64,000 bases of DNA from Pseudomonadota bacterium (GCA_021812385.1 JAKANO010000005.1:149046-213045); one strand, 5' to 3'. Counted from the first letter of the stretch, positions 17,384 through 26,136 are shown. The notes: generated by a model from the letters alone, not told the origin. Translations and numbers: made by a program.

Positions 17384-18078
17384 GCGCGGTCGGCTTCGTC
17401 TACGCTGGAGATCGCGGCGCGCAAGGATTGGAACAACTCGTGCTCCAACAGCAATGCGCTATAGCCATGCGCAATGTCGCCCGCCATCACGACTGGCTTG
17501 GCTTCGTAGTAGCGCCCCCAATCGGCGCGTTCGCTGCTTGGCAAATGCTCCAAGGTGGCGGGGCCGAGCACCACCGGGCGCAGGCCAAGACGCTGAAAAC
17601 CATTGCACAGCACAGTGGTGCCGGTGAAAACCACCCAACGGTAACCCGCCTCATGCAGCAGCGCGGTGAGCGCCACAATCAACAAGCGCGCCGCGCCAGG
17701 ATAGCGCGCCGACAAATTACCGACTTCAATAATTTCCTCGCGCCGCACATCTTGCCCCAGGCGCTGTTGCAGCACCGCTTCAATCGGGCGATCGAGATAG
17801 GTTTCCAGAAACAGCCGCTCAGCGCAGGCTTCGCGCAAACCAAACGCCGCGACCATCTCCTGCCCGGCGTGCAGGCTCAGCAGACGCGGCATGAAGTGGC
17901 GAATGCGCGCGCCATGCGCCGCAGCAAAGCACTCGTGAATAAACTGTTGCGCCAAAGCGCGCGTGGCGTTGCCGTGCTCGCGCAGATCGAACAAACGCGC
18001 CAGCCGTTCCTGCAATTCGGCAGCGGGAGGGGTTTGAGTTTCCATGTCTTGCTGTAGCGGGAGCTGCGATAAAGTCAT
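17380..18078 (-). CDS. Thermostable haemolysin family protein (GNAT/autoinducer-synthase-like)
   Basis: A 232-residue protein matching the T_hemolysin family (named for the Vibrio delta-VPH haemolysin). Typical stretches are EIIEVGNLSARYPGAARLLI, WVVFTGTTVLCNGFQRLGL and WGRYYEAKPVVMAGDI. The fold is related to GNAT and LuxI-type acyl transferases, so an N-acyltransferase role is plausible and the name may mislead. It is the first gene of the operon: ATG at 18076-18078, GAAAGG ribosome-binding site, and a sigma-54 promoter whose start site lies about 29 bases upstream. A ligase, an HDO and an SDR follow with overlapping reading frames. Confidence 0.85.
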   Translation of the reverse strand: MTLSQLPLQQDMETQTPPAAELQERLARLFDLREHGNATRALAQQFIHECFAAAHGARIRHFMPRLLSLHAGQEMVAAFGLREACAERLFLETYLDRPIEAVLQQRLGQDVRREEIIEVGNLSARYPGAARLLIVALTALLHEAGYRWVVFTGTTVLCNGFQRLGLRPVVLGPATLEHLPSSERADWGRYYEAKPVVMAGDIAHGYSALLLEHELFQSLRAAISSVDEADRA

Positions 18079-18117
18079 GCTTTGCCTTTCGGTCAGGTAT
18101 GCACTGAAAGGGAATAC

Positions 18118-18133
18118 AGCAAGGCGCGTTCCA
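18118..18133 (-). promoter_or_regulatory. Sigma-54 promoter of the haemolysin/ligase/HDO/SDR/TPR operon
   Basis: On the minus strand TGGAAC-GCGCC-TTGCT: the invariant GG (18132-18131) and GC (18120-18119) are separated by exactly 10 bases, as required at -24/-12, and the flanking TTGC matches consensus. The predicted start is near 18107, leaving a 29-base leader with a ribosome-binding site. Confidence 0.75.
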
Positions 18134-18163
18134 ACTCCTGTCCAGCACCAGAAGTATTTGGCT

Positions 18164-18176
18164 TATCAATTGATTG
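18164..18176. promoter_or_regulatory. IHF consensus site upstream of the sigma-54 promoter
   Basis: TATCAATTGATTG matches WATCAANNNNTTR exactly. It lies about 57-69 bases upstream of the predicted sigma-54 start, the usual position for IHF to bend DNA between an enhancer-bound activator and the promoter. Just upstream, CCTGCAAAA (18236-18244) and TTTTGCAGG (18275-18283) form an inverted repeat that might be an activator site. Confidence 0.6.
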
Positions 18177-18306
18177 TTAAGGGGATATTGGCGAGCGACG
18201 GAAGGCCATAACGGGCGCCGAGGGGATTGAAGCAGCCTGCAAAATGCGGCAAGCGCGCAACTTCTTACTACAATTTTTGCAGGGGTAGCCGGCTTGTCCG
18301 GCGCGA

Positions 18307-18798
18307 TCAGCGCCCGCACTGAATGCCGGCAACGTCCTCGCTGATATGGCCCGCAGGGGTAATCACCAAGATCACCTTGGCGCGGCCCGCCACATTGCAG
18401 TATGAAACATAGCCAACGGCATCCGGCGTCTCGGCCACGAAGCGCAACACGGCCTCTTCGGAAGACAGCACGAAGGGCGGAGAAATACCGTGGAAGTACA
18501 AATCGTTCCAATATTTTTCCAGCGCTTCCAATGAGGCGCCGAGCACGGCGTGGGAAAACGTGCGGCGCAAGGCGCTGGCGGCCGGCAAGTTGACCGGCTG
18601 GATGCGGCTGCCATCGGGCCAGAATAATTTCCTGCGGCTGTAAATCAGCGCCAGCTCATCCTTCTTGATGCTCTTGCCGTGGCCGGGCGCGACGATCACC
18701 GCAATCACGCCTTCGCCGGACGCCGCCAGCGCCGGCTGTGCCAGCCCCGCACAGCACGCCAAAAACGCCAGCCCAATGATGCGCAAGCGTAATTGCAT
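18307..18798 (-). CDS. Small periplasmic binding-protein-like (PstS/PBP domain) protein
   Basis: A 163-residue exported protein. The signal peptide is MQLRLRIIGLAFLACCAGLAQPALA. The mature part looks like half of a PstS-type type II binding protein: ELALIYSRRKLFWPDGSRIQPVNL followed by FSHAVLG and AVGYVSYC. Such short PBP-like proteins are common in Proteobacteria and are often annotated as phosphate ABC substrate-binding proteins, although no transporter is present here. The ATG overlaps the stop of the upstream porin gene by 4 bases, so the two are coupled. It may be a sensor accessory for the kinase encoded on the opposite strand. Confidence 0.75.
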   Translation of the reverse strand: MQLRLRIIGLAFLACCAGLAQPALAASGEGVIAVIVAPGHGKSIKKDELALIYSRRKLFWPDGSRIQPVNLPAASALRRTFSHAVLGASLEALEKYWNDLYFHGISPPFVLSSEEAVLRFVAETPDAVGYVSYCNVAGRAKVILVITPAGHISEDVAGIQCGR

Positions 18799-19823
18799 CA
18801 GAACAGGACCGCGATCGAAGTGAAAAAGCCTTCTTGCGCGCCGATGCGATTGCGGGTGGCGTGGCTCACTTCCGCTTTCAGCACCACCGCCGGCGAGAGC
18901 TTGAATGCCAGGCCGATCAAGCCCAGATTCATCGACGGCGCAACCCCCGCCGGGTCGAACCACTCGTAACGTCCCACCAGATAGAGTCGCTGCGTCAGTG
19001 GCGCCACCCCTTGCACGAACAAGCCTTTTTCGCTGGCGATGCCGCCCTCATCCGACAAACGATAAATCGCTTCGGCGCTCAACTCATAACGATCGAAGGT
19101 GCGGAAATAATCGACGCCGAGCAGATTGCGATGATCGCCGGGCGAATTCCTTTGCTCGAAATTGGCGTAGGACACGCCGAATTCGCCCAAGCCATCCAAG
19201 GGTGTGCTCACGTGAAATCCAAGCGCTTCGGTAAACGGGTCGAGCTTGGGATTGGGCCGCCAATCATGGCCCGAAGCGGCATACACCGAATAGTCCAGCG
19301 TCTTGCCGAATGCCGGAACGGTGCCGTAAAGCATGGCGCCGGTGGCATTGGTCGGAAACGAATGTTCGGTGATCAACGGCCGCACCGTGGTCCATACCAG
19401 GGGATCGGCATGGATGGTGTTCCAGCGGCCAATCGGGGTGAGAAACTTGCCGGCGCGCAGATTCACGCTATCGGAATAATTGTAATCCGCGTACAAGCGC
19501 TCCAGCGTCAGATAGGCATGTTTGGTGGTGATGCTACGGCCTGGGTTCCAAATCAGGCTATCTTCCAGGTCCAGTTCGGAGAAAAATTTGAACTTGCCGT
19601 CACCTTCCCACCAGGCGAACAAACTGAGATCATTCACACCCAGGCGCGATGGCTTGTGCCGGTCTTTCTCGAAGCCGGCGCTGGTATAGCCGCCCAGCCG
19701 CAAGCCTGTCCCGGGCAGTTCCCAGCCCTGCCCCGGCTGGTAATCGGCAGTCGCATCGCCGTCGGCGCGCGCCGCATGAGGGGCCATGAAGATTAGCAAC
19801 AACAACGATATCAGTCGTAACAT
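18798..19823 (-). CDS. Outer-membrane beta-barrel (porin-like) protein
   Basis: A 341-residue protein with signal peptide MLRLISLLLLIFMAPHAARA. Alternating amphipathic strands rich in Tyr, Phe and Gly follow (LRLGGYTSAGFEKD, FFSELDLEDSLIW, LRAGKFLTPIGRWN), and it ends in a terminal Phe (SIAVLF), the usual beta-barrel assembly signal. The start at 19821-19823 is chosen for the signal peptide; longer in-frame starts at 19853 and 19886 exist. It is the first gene of a pair with the PBP-like gene and is divergent from the histidine kinase across 72 bases, so shared regulation is likely. Confidence 0.8.
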   Translation of the reverse strand: MLRLISLLLLIFMAPHAARADGDATADYQPGQGWELPGTGLRLGGYTSAGFEKDRHKPSRLGVNDLSLFAWWEGDGKFKFFSELDLEDSLIWNPGRSITTKHAYLTLERLYADYNYSDSVNLRAGKFLTPIGRWNTIHADPLVWTTVRPLITEHSFPTNATGAMLYGTVPAFGKTLDYSVYAASGHDWRPNPKLDPFTEALGFHVSTPLDGLGEFGVSYANFEQRNSPGDHRNLLGVDYFRTFDRYELSAEAIYRLSDEGGIASEKGLFVQGVAPLTQRLYLVGRYEWFDPAGVAPSMNLGLIGLAFKLSPAVVLKAEVSHATRNRIGAQEGFFTSIAVLF

Positions 19824-19895
19824 GGCGTCAGCCTTTGGGCGCAAAACGCGCATTGTGCCACCGTCCACCGTTTTCTTATACCGCATAACTGTATC

Positions 19896-21659
19896 GTGAC
19901 CATACGACGAACGCTGCTGATTGCCTTCCTGCTGGTCAGCGTCCTACCTTCCGCGCTGCTGACCTCGCTCGCTTTTTTTACGGCGGGCAACGCCATGCGC
20001 GAGCAAATCGGCCGCAGCTTGCAAGTGCAAGCCGCGACCGTGTCCGAGGCCATCGACAAGATGCTGTTCGAGCGCCTGCAAAATGCCGTCACCTGGCGCC
20101 AGCTGGAAGTCATGCAAGAAATCCAAGTCGGCGACATCGACAAACGTCTCGCCAAATTTTTATCCGATGTGCAATCCGGTTATGGCGACTTGTATCGCGA
20201 ATTGTCTTGCACCGACCCGGACAACCGCATCATCGCCAGCAGCAATCCGCGCCGCATCGGCCAGACCTTGCCGCGCAGCGATGCCGGGTTGCAGGCCGGC
20301 CAGCAGGTATTGATCGGCAACCTCGCGCTATCGCCCGACGCCGCCGACGACGTGTTGCCGATTCACACCGCGATTCCTTGGCGCTTCAAATCCGGCCAAG
20401 CGGGAGAATTGCATCTGCTATTCAACTGGAACCAGATTTATCGCATTCTCGACCAGGCCGCCCAAGGCGGCCGCGTGGTCATGCTGTTGGACCAGCATCA
20501 ACGCGTCATCGCCGCCTCGTCCACGCTGCGCCAGCAGGGATTCCTGCTGCGCACCCTGCCGGCATACTGGCTGCCCGACGCCAGCAAAGGCGGCATCACC
20601 GTTCTCAATGGCGAACCCTATGAATTCTCCAAGGCCATCGTCGGCTTCGATCACGCCAGCGGCTTCCAACATTTCCCCGGCTTCGGCTGGACCACCGTGG
20701 TGATTCAACCCAGCAGCGTCGCGCTGGTGCCGGTCAAGCACATGGCGCTGGTGTTTCTGATTTTGCTCGCGGTGACCAGCCTGTTCGCCGTCGCCTTGTC
20801 GTTCCGGGTCGCGCATCGCATCGCCCGGCCGATCGCCGCGCTGACCGCATTCACGCGCCACTTCATGCGCGAGAAATCCCTGCCGCCAGAACCCGCCGCG
20901 GTCGGCGGCGAAGTGGGCGAACTCACCCAGGCCTTCATTCAAACCGTGCAGGAACTCGACCAATCCCGACACGACTTGGTGCGCGCCTCCAAGCTCGCGG
21001 TGCTCGGCGAACTCTCGGCGGCGATGGCGCATGAAGTGCGAACGCCGCTGGGCATTTTGCGTTCCTCGGCGCAGATGCTGGCGCGCGAACCGCAACTCAG
21101 CCCGGAAGCGCGCGAACTGACCGGCTTCATCGAAAGCGAAACCGAGCGTTTGAACAAACTCGTTTCGACCTTGCTGGACAGCGCACGGCCGCGCCCGCCG
21201 GCGCTGCGGCCGTGCGATTTTCATGACTTGATCCGGCATTGCCTGAGCCTGCTCACCGGCCATGCGGAAAAGAAACATATCCATCTGCGCAGCCGACTGG
21301 ACGCCAGCGATCCAATGCTGGCCTGCGACGCCGAACAAATGACCCAGGTGCTGCTAAACCTGGTGCTGAACGCGATCCAAATTCTGCCCGCCGACGGCAC
21401 CGTCGAAGTGGCCTGCCATGATGCGCAGGATGCCGTGCGGATCGAGGTCGACGATAATGGTCCCGGCATTCCACTCAACGAACGCGCCCAAGTGTTCGAC
21501 ACCTTCTTCAGCCGGCGCGAAGGCGGCATCGGACTCGGTTTGGCGATCGTGCAGCAAATTGTCGCGGCGCATGGCGGAACCATCGTCGCCGGGGAAAGTC
21601 CACTCGGTGGCGCACGCTTTACCATTCATCTGCCGCGCAACACATCGGAGCATCCGTGA
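19896..21659 (+). CDS. Membrane sensor histidine kinase
   Basis: A 587-residue kinase. One transmembrane segment at the N-terminus (TLLIAFLLVSVLPSALLTSLAFF), a periplasmic sensor region of about 240 residues (Cache-like layout), a second membrane segment near 285-310 (MALVFLILLAVTSLFAVAL), HAMP, the HisKA helix with the phosphorylated His in AAMAHEVRTPLG, and an HATPase domain with NLVLNAIQ, DNGPGI and GGIGLGLAIV. It starts with GTG and overlaps the response-regulator gene by 4 bases. It is the sensor half of a sigma-54 system that probably controls the neighbouring operon at 18078-13763. Confidence 0.92.
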   Translation: MTIRRTLLIAFLLVSVLPSALLTSLAFFTAGNAMREQIGRSLQVQAATVSEAIDKMLFERLQNAVTWRQLEVMQEIQVGDIDKRLAKFLSDVQSGYGDLYRELSCTDPDNRIIASSNPRRIGQTLPRSDAGLQAGQQVLIGNLALSPDAADDVLPIHTAIPWRFKSGQAGELHLLFNWNQIYRILDQAAQGGRVVMLLDQHQRVIAASSTLRQQGFLLRTLPAYWLPDASKGGITVLNGEPYEFSKAIVGFDHASGFQHFPGFGWTTVVIQPSSVALVPVKHMALVFLILLAVTSLFAVALSFRVAHRIARPIAALTAFTRHFMREKSLPPEPAAVGGEVGELTQAFIQTVQELDQSRHDLVRASKLAVLGELSAAMAHEVRTPLGILRSSAQMLAREPQLSPEARELTGFIESETERLNKLVSTLLDSARPRPPALRPCDFHDLIRHCLSLLTGHAEKKHIHLRSRLDASDPMLACDAEQMTQVLLNLVLNAIQILPADGTVEVACHDAQDAVRIEVDDNGPGIPLNERAQVFDTFFSRREGGIGLGLAIVQQIVAAHGGTIVAGESPLGGARFTIHLPRNTSEHP

Positions 21660-22999
21660 GCAACCAACGCGTATTGGTCGTCGACGACGAAGTCAAAATG
21701 CAGCGCGTCCTCGAAATCATGCTCAAGCGCATGGGGCATCAAGTCGTTTGCGCCGGCAACGGTCACGAGGCGCTGGCCGCGCTGGAACAAACGCCGTGCG
21801 ACCTCATCATCAGCGACTTGCGCATGCCGGGCATGACCGGCATCGAATTACTGCAAGCCTTGCGCACGCAGGGCAACGACGTGCCGGTGATCATCATGAC
21901 CGCCTACGGCACCATCGAAAGCGCGGTGGAAGCGATGAAGCTCGGCGCCTGCGAATACATCGTGCGCCCGTTCGATGTCGACGCACTGGAAATCACCGTC
22001 AAACGCATACTCGCCGCCGGCACCATACGGCGCCAGAACGATTTTCTGCGCAGCGAATTGGACAAGGGCTGGGGCGAATTCGTCGGCAACAGCGCCGCCA
22101 TGCAACAGGTGTACGAACTCATCCGGCAAGTGGCGCCAAGCAAAACCACCGTGCTGATCAGCGGCGAAACCGGCACCGGCAAGGAGCTCGTGGCGCGCGC
22201 CATTCATCGCGCCTCGCCGCGCGCCGAGGCGCTATTCGTGCCGATCAACTGCGCGGCGATTCCGCACGACATTCTGGAAAGCGAGCTGTTCGGCTATGCC
22301 AAAGGCGCATTCACCGGCGCCGTGAAAGAACGCATCGGCAAATTCGAACTGGCCGATGGCGGTACTTTGTTTCTGGACGAATTGACCGAAATGCCGCTGG
22401 CCTTGCAGGCCAAGCTGTTGCGCGTGCTGCAAGAAAACGAGATTGAGCGCCTCGGCAGCAATCGCCGCATCCCCATCGACATCCGCATCATCGCCGCCAC
22501 CAACCGCGATCCGCGCCAGGCCGTGAGCGACGGCCATCTGCGCGAAGACCTGTACTATCGCATCAATGTCTTCAACATCGCGTTGCCGCCCTTGCGCCAA
22601 CGCAAATCGGACATCCCGGCCCTGGCGTCGAGCTTCCTGGCGCGCTTGGGCAATGGCCGCATCGATCACGGGGCGCTGGAAGTGCTCCAACACTACGACT
22701 GGCCGGGCAATGTGCGCGAATTGCAAAACGTCATCGAGCGCGCCGCCGTACTGGCGCAAGGCGCCATGATCACCCCCGCGCATTTGCCGCGCGAAATTAG
22801 CGAGCCGCCCTCAAGCAAAACCTCGGCAGCACCGCAATTCGCCTCCCTCGAACTGAACCCCGCCGTCGACCAGCTGGAAGAGGCCATGATTCGCGCAGCG
22901 CTGAACCAGGCCGGCGGCAATAAAACCAAGGCTGCGCGCCTGCTGGAGATTAGCGAGCGTTCGCTCTGGTACAAACTCAAAAAACACCAAATCGACTAA
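21656..22999 (+). CDS. NtrC-family sigma-54-dependent response regulator
   Basis: A 447-residue activator. The receiver domain comes first (VLVVDDE, phosphoacceptor Asp in IISDLRMPGMTG), then the AAA+ central domain with Walker A GETGTGKE, the sigma-54 contact loop GAFTGA and Walker B GGTLFLDE, and a Fis-type helix-turn-helix at the C-terminus (NKTKAARLLEISERSLWYKL). When phosphorylated by the kinase just upstream it should drive sigma-54 promoters. The one found nearby (18118-18133) belongs to the haemolysin/ligase operon, so this operon is the obvious target. GTG start, coupled to the kinase gene. Confidence 0.94.
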   Translation: MSNQRVLVVDDEVKMQRVLEIMLKRMGHQVVCAGNGHEALAALEQTPCDLIISDLRMPGMTGIELLQALRTQGNDVPVIIMTAYGTIESAVEAMKLGACEYIVRPFDVDALEITVKRILAAGTIRRQNDFLRSELDKGWGEFVGNSAAMQQVYELIRQVAPSKTTVLISGETGTGKELVARAIHRASPRAEALFVPINCAAIPHDILESELFGYAKGAFTGAVKERIGKFELADGGTLFLDELTEMPLALQAKLLRVLQENEIERLGSNRRIPIDIRIIAATNRDPRQAVSDGHLREDLYYRINVFNIALPPLRQRKSDIPALASSFLARLGNGRIDHGALEVLQHYDWPGNVRELQNVIERAAVLAQGAMITPAHLPREISEPPSSKTSAAPQFASLELNPAVDQLEEAMIRAALNQAGGNKTKAARLLEISERSLWYKLKKHQID

Positions 23000-23037
23000 G
23001 CCAACCCCCGCCCAACACCCCCAAGCCACGCTTTCTA

Positions 23038-23066
23038 TTGTAAAAAGCGCATCACTTGCATATAAT
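23038..23066 (+). promoter_or_regulatory. Sigma-70 promoter of tRNA-Arg
   Basis: TTGTAA at 23038-23043, 17 bases, then TATAAT at 23061-23066. Transcription would begin near 23073, five bases before the mature tRNA. Confidence 0.8.
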
Positions 23067-23077
23067 CTCCCCCTCTC

Positions 23078-23154
23078 GCGCCCGTAGCTCAGATGGATAG
23101 AGTACTTGGCTACGAACCAAGGGGTCGGGCGTTCGAATCGCTCCGGGCGCACCA
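23078..23154 (+). tRNA. tRNA-Arg (anticodon ACG)
   Basis: The acceptor arm GCGCCCG (23078-23084) pairs with CGGGCGC (23144-23150), followed by A73 and an encoded CCA (23152-23154). The D arm contains AGCTCAGATGGATAGAG, the anticodon loop CTACGAA gives ACG, and the T arm holds GTTCGAATC. Total 77 bases. The anticodon A is expected to be edited to inosine by TadA to read CGU, CGC and CGA. Confidence 0.97.
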
Positions 23155-23164
23155 AACAACAGAA

Positions 23165-23190
23165 GGGCCTACAGAAATGTAGGCTCTTTT
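23165..23190 (+). terminator. Rho-independent terminator after tRNA-Arg
   Basis: GGGCCTACA (23165-23173), loop GAAA, TGTAGGCTC (23178-23186) with one G-T pair, followed by TTTT and then GCTTTTT. Confidence 0.85.
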
Positions 23191-23298
23191 GCTTTTTGCA
23201 CTGTGACATTTTTGTGACGTGCTTGCTCGTAAGAACCAGCTTGTGCCCCCTCCCCCGCCTCGTTAAGCTTGCTCGACATATAGCCCAAGAGACAAACC

Positions 23299-23754
23299 AT
23301 GCTTCGATTCTTTTGCATTTTTACTGCCATATTGGTTTCTGCCGTAGCACACGCACAGACCATCAATACATGCACTGATGCTAAAGGCAAGGTGACTTTA
23401 ACTGAGTCCAGCTGCGCTAAGCTGGGTTTACGCAGTAAATCCACCAGCTACTACCAACCAAGCTCGCAGGAAGACCTGGAAGTGGCCAGGCGTGAAAGAG
23501 AAATAACATTAGGAAAAGGTCGGGCTTTAGATCAAAGGACTTCTCAACAAACTACGCCCCGCACAGCTACGAGCCTTGAGATAGGCACTCCCCAACCTAC
23601 TGCAAGCCTAAAGCGTCAGGAATGCACATCGATTGACAATGAAATAGCCGCTATCAAAGTGCAACAACGCAGCTACTCCTATCCTTATCTCACCGAGAGA
23701 AAGCGCAAGCTCGAAGATCTAAGATTCGAGAAGCAATGCCACCATTCAGATTAG
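23299..23754 (+). CDS. Exported DUF4124-like protein
   Basis: A 151-residue protein with a signal peptide (MLRFFCIFTAILVSAVAHA) followed directly by INTCTDAKGKVTLTESSC, which resembles the DUF4124 motif (Y.C.DA.GK..Y...PC) of small periplasmic proteins. The rest is low in GC, Gln/Ser/Thr-rich, with a charged helix near the end (LTERKRKLEDLRFEKQC). The four cysteines could make disulfides. No function is known for the family. It stands alone after tRNA-Arg, in lower-GC DNA than its neighbours, which suggests recent acquisition next to a tRNA gene. Confidence 0.7.
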   Translation: MLRFFCIFTAILVSAVAHAQTINTCTDAKGKVTLTESSCAKLGLRSKSTSYYQPSSQEDLEVARREREITLGKGRALDQRTSQQTTPRTATSLEIGTPQPTASLKRQECTSIDNEIAAIKVQQRSYSYPYLTERKRKLEDLRFEKQCHHSD

Positions 23755-24078
23755 GCTGGGATCAGCTGATTTCTTCATTTCCCTCGTTACTATCCACGCA
23801 AACCATCACCATCATCATAGCGATGGCAAATTGTTCGCTAAATTTCCCAGTTCATTATTAATAATCAATTAACAATATTGAACAGCATGAGATTCCTATA
23901 TGGAGCTCCAACACATTGCTGACCTTGATCAAGCCATAGTAGCCGTGCGCGCCAGTGCCCCCTGACAATATAGCGACTATCAGCAAAAACAAGCCGCCCT
24001 CGTAACGTCAGGAACTTGTAAGGACTGACGATCCACAATAGCCGCCATTCGGATTATTGATTACATCGAGAGCACACC
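23755..24078. other. Intergenic region without recognised gene
   Basis: About 324 bases of AT-richer sequence between the DUF4124-like gene and the HAD phosphatase gene. A short CAC/CAT run at 23803-23818 is not preceded by an in-frame start. No promoter of high quality, repeat or RNA was recognised. Confidence 0.4.
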
Positions 24079-24744
24079 TTGATTTTCATTATCGATTTTG
24101 ACGGCACGCTGGCAACCCAAGATACCGTGGATGCATTGCTGGAAAGATTTGCACCCGCCACCTGGGAAGCCGTCGAAAGCGAATGGCTGGCCGGGCGCAT
24201 CAGCGCGGTGGAGTGCATGCAGCAGCAAATTCGCATGATCAAAGCCGACCGCATCACGCTGGAAAATTTTTTCCGCGATATTCAGCTGGACCCGCACTTC
24301 GAATCGTTCCATCAACATGTCAGCCAATTTGCGACGCTCGCCGTGGTCAGCGATGGCCTGGATCACGCGATCAAAGTGGCTTTGCAGCACAACGGGCTCG
24401 CGCATCTGCCTGTGCATGCCAACCATCTGCATTTCCTGACCGACGGCGCCGATATCAGTTTTCCGCACCGCAACCCAAGCTGCAACGCCGGTAACGGTGT
24501 GTGCAAGTGCGCCGTGGCGCAGAACTACGCGGCGACCTTAGGTCGTCCGATCGTGCTCGTCGGTGACGGCAAGTCGGATGCCTGCCTCGCGCACAGCGCC
24601 GACGTGGTGTTCGCCAAGGGATCGCTCATCGACTATTGCCGGCAGGAGAATATCCCGCATTACGCATTCAACACTTTCGCCGACGTGATGTCTGTCGTCA
24701 GGCATTGGCCCATTGACGCGCCGCAAGCCCTAGCCGCGTCTTAA
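24079..24744 (+). CDS. HAD-IB phosphatase (MtnX/phosphoserine-phosphatase-like)
   Basis: A 221-residue HAD-superfamily hydrolase. Motif I is IIDFDGTLATQD at the very N-terminus with the nucleophilic Asp and the acid/base Asp; motif II is VVSDG; motif IV is LVGDGKSDACLA. An insert with HRNPSCNAGNGVCKC carries three cysteines. It belongs to the MtnX/ThrH/SerB-like group that dephosphorylates small sugar- or amino-acid-phosphates. It starts at TTG (24079) and is followed 17 bases later by a class III aminotransferase and then an alpha/beta hydrolase, which look like one operon. The substrate cannot be deduced. Confidence 0.82.
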   Translation: MIFIIDFDGTLATQDTVDALLERFAPATWEAVESEWLAGRISAVECMQQQIRMIKADRITLENFFRDIQLDPHFESFHQHVSQFATLAVVSDGLDHAIKVALQHNGLAHLPVHANHLHFLTDGADISFPHRNPSCNAGNGVCKCAVAQNYAATLGRPIVLVGDGKSDACLAHSADVVFAKGSLIDYCRQENIPHYAFNTFADVMSVVRHWPIDAPQALAAS

Positions 24745-24761
24745 CTTTTAGAAAGAAGCTC

Positions 24762-26135
24762 GTGGACACCAAAACCATTTCCATCATCGAAAAAGATGCC
24801 TTGTATTGCTCCTATGGCGACACGGTGCATTACGCTGATCCACCAAAAGTGTTTGAATCCTGCGAAGGCAGCTACTTGTATGATGCCGACGGCACGCCCT
24901 ATCTGGATCTGCAAATGTGGTACTCGGCGGTCAACTTCGGCTACAAGAACCAGCGCTTGAACAACGAACTCAAGCGCCAGATCGACACCTTGCCGCAATT
25001 GGCTTGCCAATATTTGCATCGCGAAAAAGTCGAGCTCGCAGAACTCATTTGCACCGATATCGAAAAGAAATACGGCGTCAAAGGCCGCGTGCATTTCAAT
25101 GTCGGCGGTGCGCAAGCGGTGGAAGATTCGCTCAAGCTGGTACGCAATGCGACCGGCAAAAATTTGATGTTCGCCTTCATGGGCGGCTACCATGGCCGCA
25201 CTCTCGGCGCTTCGGCCATCACTTCCAGCTATCGCTATCGGCGGCGCTACGGCCACTTCTCGGATCGCGGCCATTTCGTGCCCTTCCCCTATTGCTTCCG
25301 TTGCCCGTATGGCATGAAGCCGGACAGCTGCGACATGTACTGCCACCACGAATTCGAGCGCCTGTTCGAAACCGAATATAACGGCGTGTGGGACGACAAA
25401 GCCAAGTCCTGCGAGTACGGCGCGTTCTATGTGGAAACCATCCAAGGCACGGGCGGCTACGTCATCCCGCCGGAAGGCTACTTCCAGAAACTGCAAAAGA
25501 CGCTCAAGGAGCGCAAGGTGCTGCTGGTGGTGGACGAAATTCAAATGGGCGTGTACCGCTCCGGCAAGCTTTGGTCGTGGGAAAACTTCGGCATCGTGCC
25601 GGATGTGTTCATCTTCGGCAAAGCCATCACCAACGGCCTGAATCCGATCTCCGGCATTTGGGCGCGCGAAGAATTAATTAACCCGGAGATGTTTCCGCCA
25701 GGCTCGACCCACTCCACGTTTTCATCGAACCCACTGGGTACCGCGGTCGCGCTGGAAGTGTTGCGCATGACCCAGGAGCAGGATTTCGAACCGATGATCC
25801 GCGCCAAGGGCGCCTATTTCTTGAGCAAGCTGCAAGCATTGAAAAAGCGCTGGAAAGTGATCGGCGACGTCAGCGGCATCGGGCTGGCCTTGCGCATGGA
25901 ATTGTGCACCACGGATGGTTTCACGCCGAGCAAGGCCCTGGCCGACCAAGTGTTCAACGAAGGCCTCAAGGGCGACTTGGAAGTGGACGGCAAGCGATAC
26001 GGGCTAGTGCTCGATATCGGCGGCTACTATAAAAACGTGATCACCCTGGCGCCTTCCTTCCATATCACGGAAGCGGAAATCGACCTGGGCCTGCACCTGT
26101 TTGAACTATTGTTGAAACGCTGCGGAGCCGAATGA
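24762..26135 (+). CDS. Class III PLP-dependent aminotransferase
   Basis: A 457-residue fold-type I aminotransferase of the ornithine/4-aminobutyrate/diaminobutyrate group. MGGYHGRT lies near residue 145, VVDEIQMG contains the PLP-pyridine Asp, and FGKAITNG carries the Schiff-base Lys. An unusual Cys-rich insert (PYCFRCPYGMKPDSCDMYCHH, near 180-205) might bind metal or be lost in close relatives. GTG start at 24762. Operonic with the HAD phosphatase before it and the alpha/beta hydrolase 1 base after its stop. It probably aminates an aldehyde or keto intermediate; the pathway is unknown. Confidence 0.88.
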   Translation: MDTKTISIIEKDALYCSYGDTVHYADPPKVFESCEGSYLYDADGTPYLDLQMWYSAVNFGYKNQRLNNELKRQIDTLPQLACQYLHREKVELAELICTDIEKKYGVKGRVHFNVGGAQAVEDSLKLVRNATGKNLMFAFMGGYHGRTLGASAITSSYRYRRRYGHFSDRGHFVPFPYCFRCPYGMKPDSCDMYCHHEFERLFETEYNGVWDDKAKSCEYGAFYVETIQGTGGYVIPPEGYFQKLQKTLKERKVLLVVDEIQMGVYRSGKLWSWENFGIVPDVFIFGKAITNGLNPISGIWAREELINPEMFPPGSTHSTFSSNPLGTAVALEVLRMTQEQDFEPMIRAKGAYFLSKLQALKKRWKVIGDVSGIGLALRMELCTTDGFTPSKALADQVFNEGLKGDLEVDGKRYGLVLDIGGYYKNVITLAPSFHITEAEIDLGLHLFELLLKRCGAE

Positions 26136-26136
26136 C

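Noticed and set aside
19836..19860. TGGCAC on the minus strand before the porin gene as a sigma-54 promoter
   Set aside because: No GC at the required 10-base distance from GG.
23803..23818. Run of CAC/CAT codons resembling a histidine leader peptide
   Set aside because: No in-frame start codon with a ribosome-binding site, no attenuator stem, and the next gene is not a his gene.
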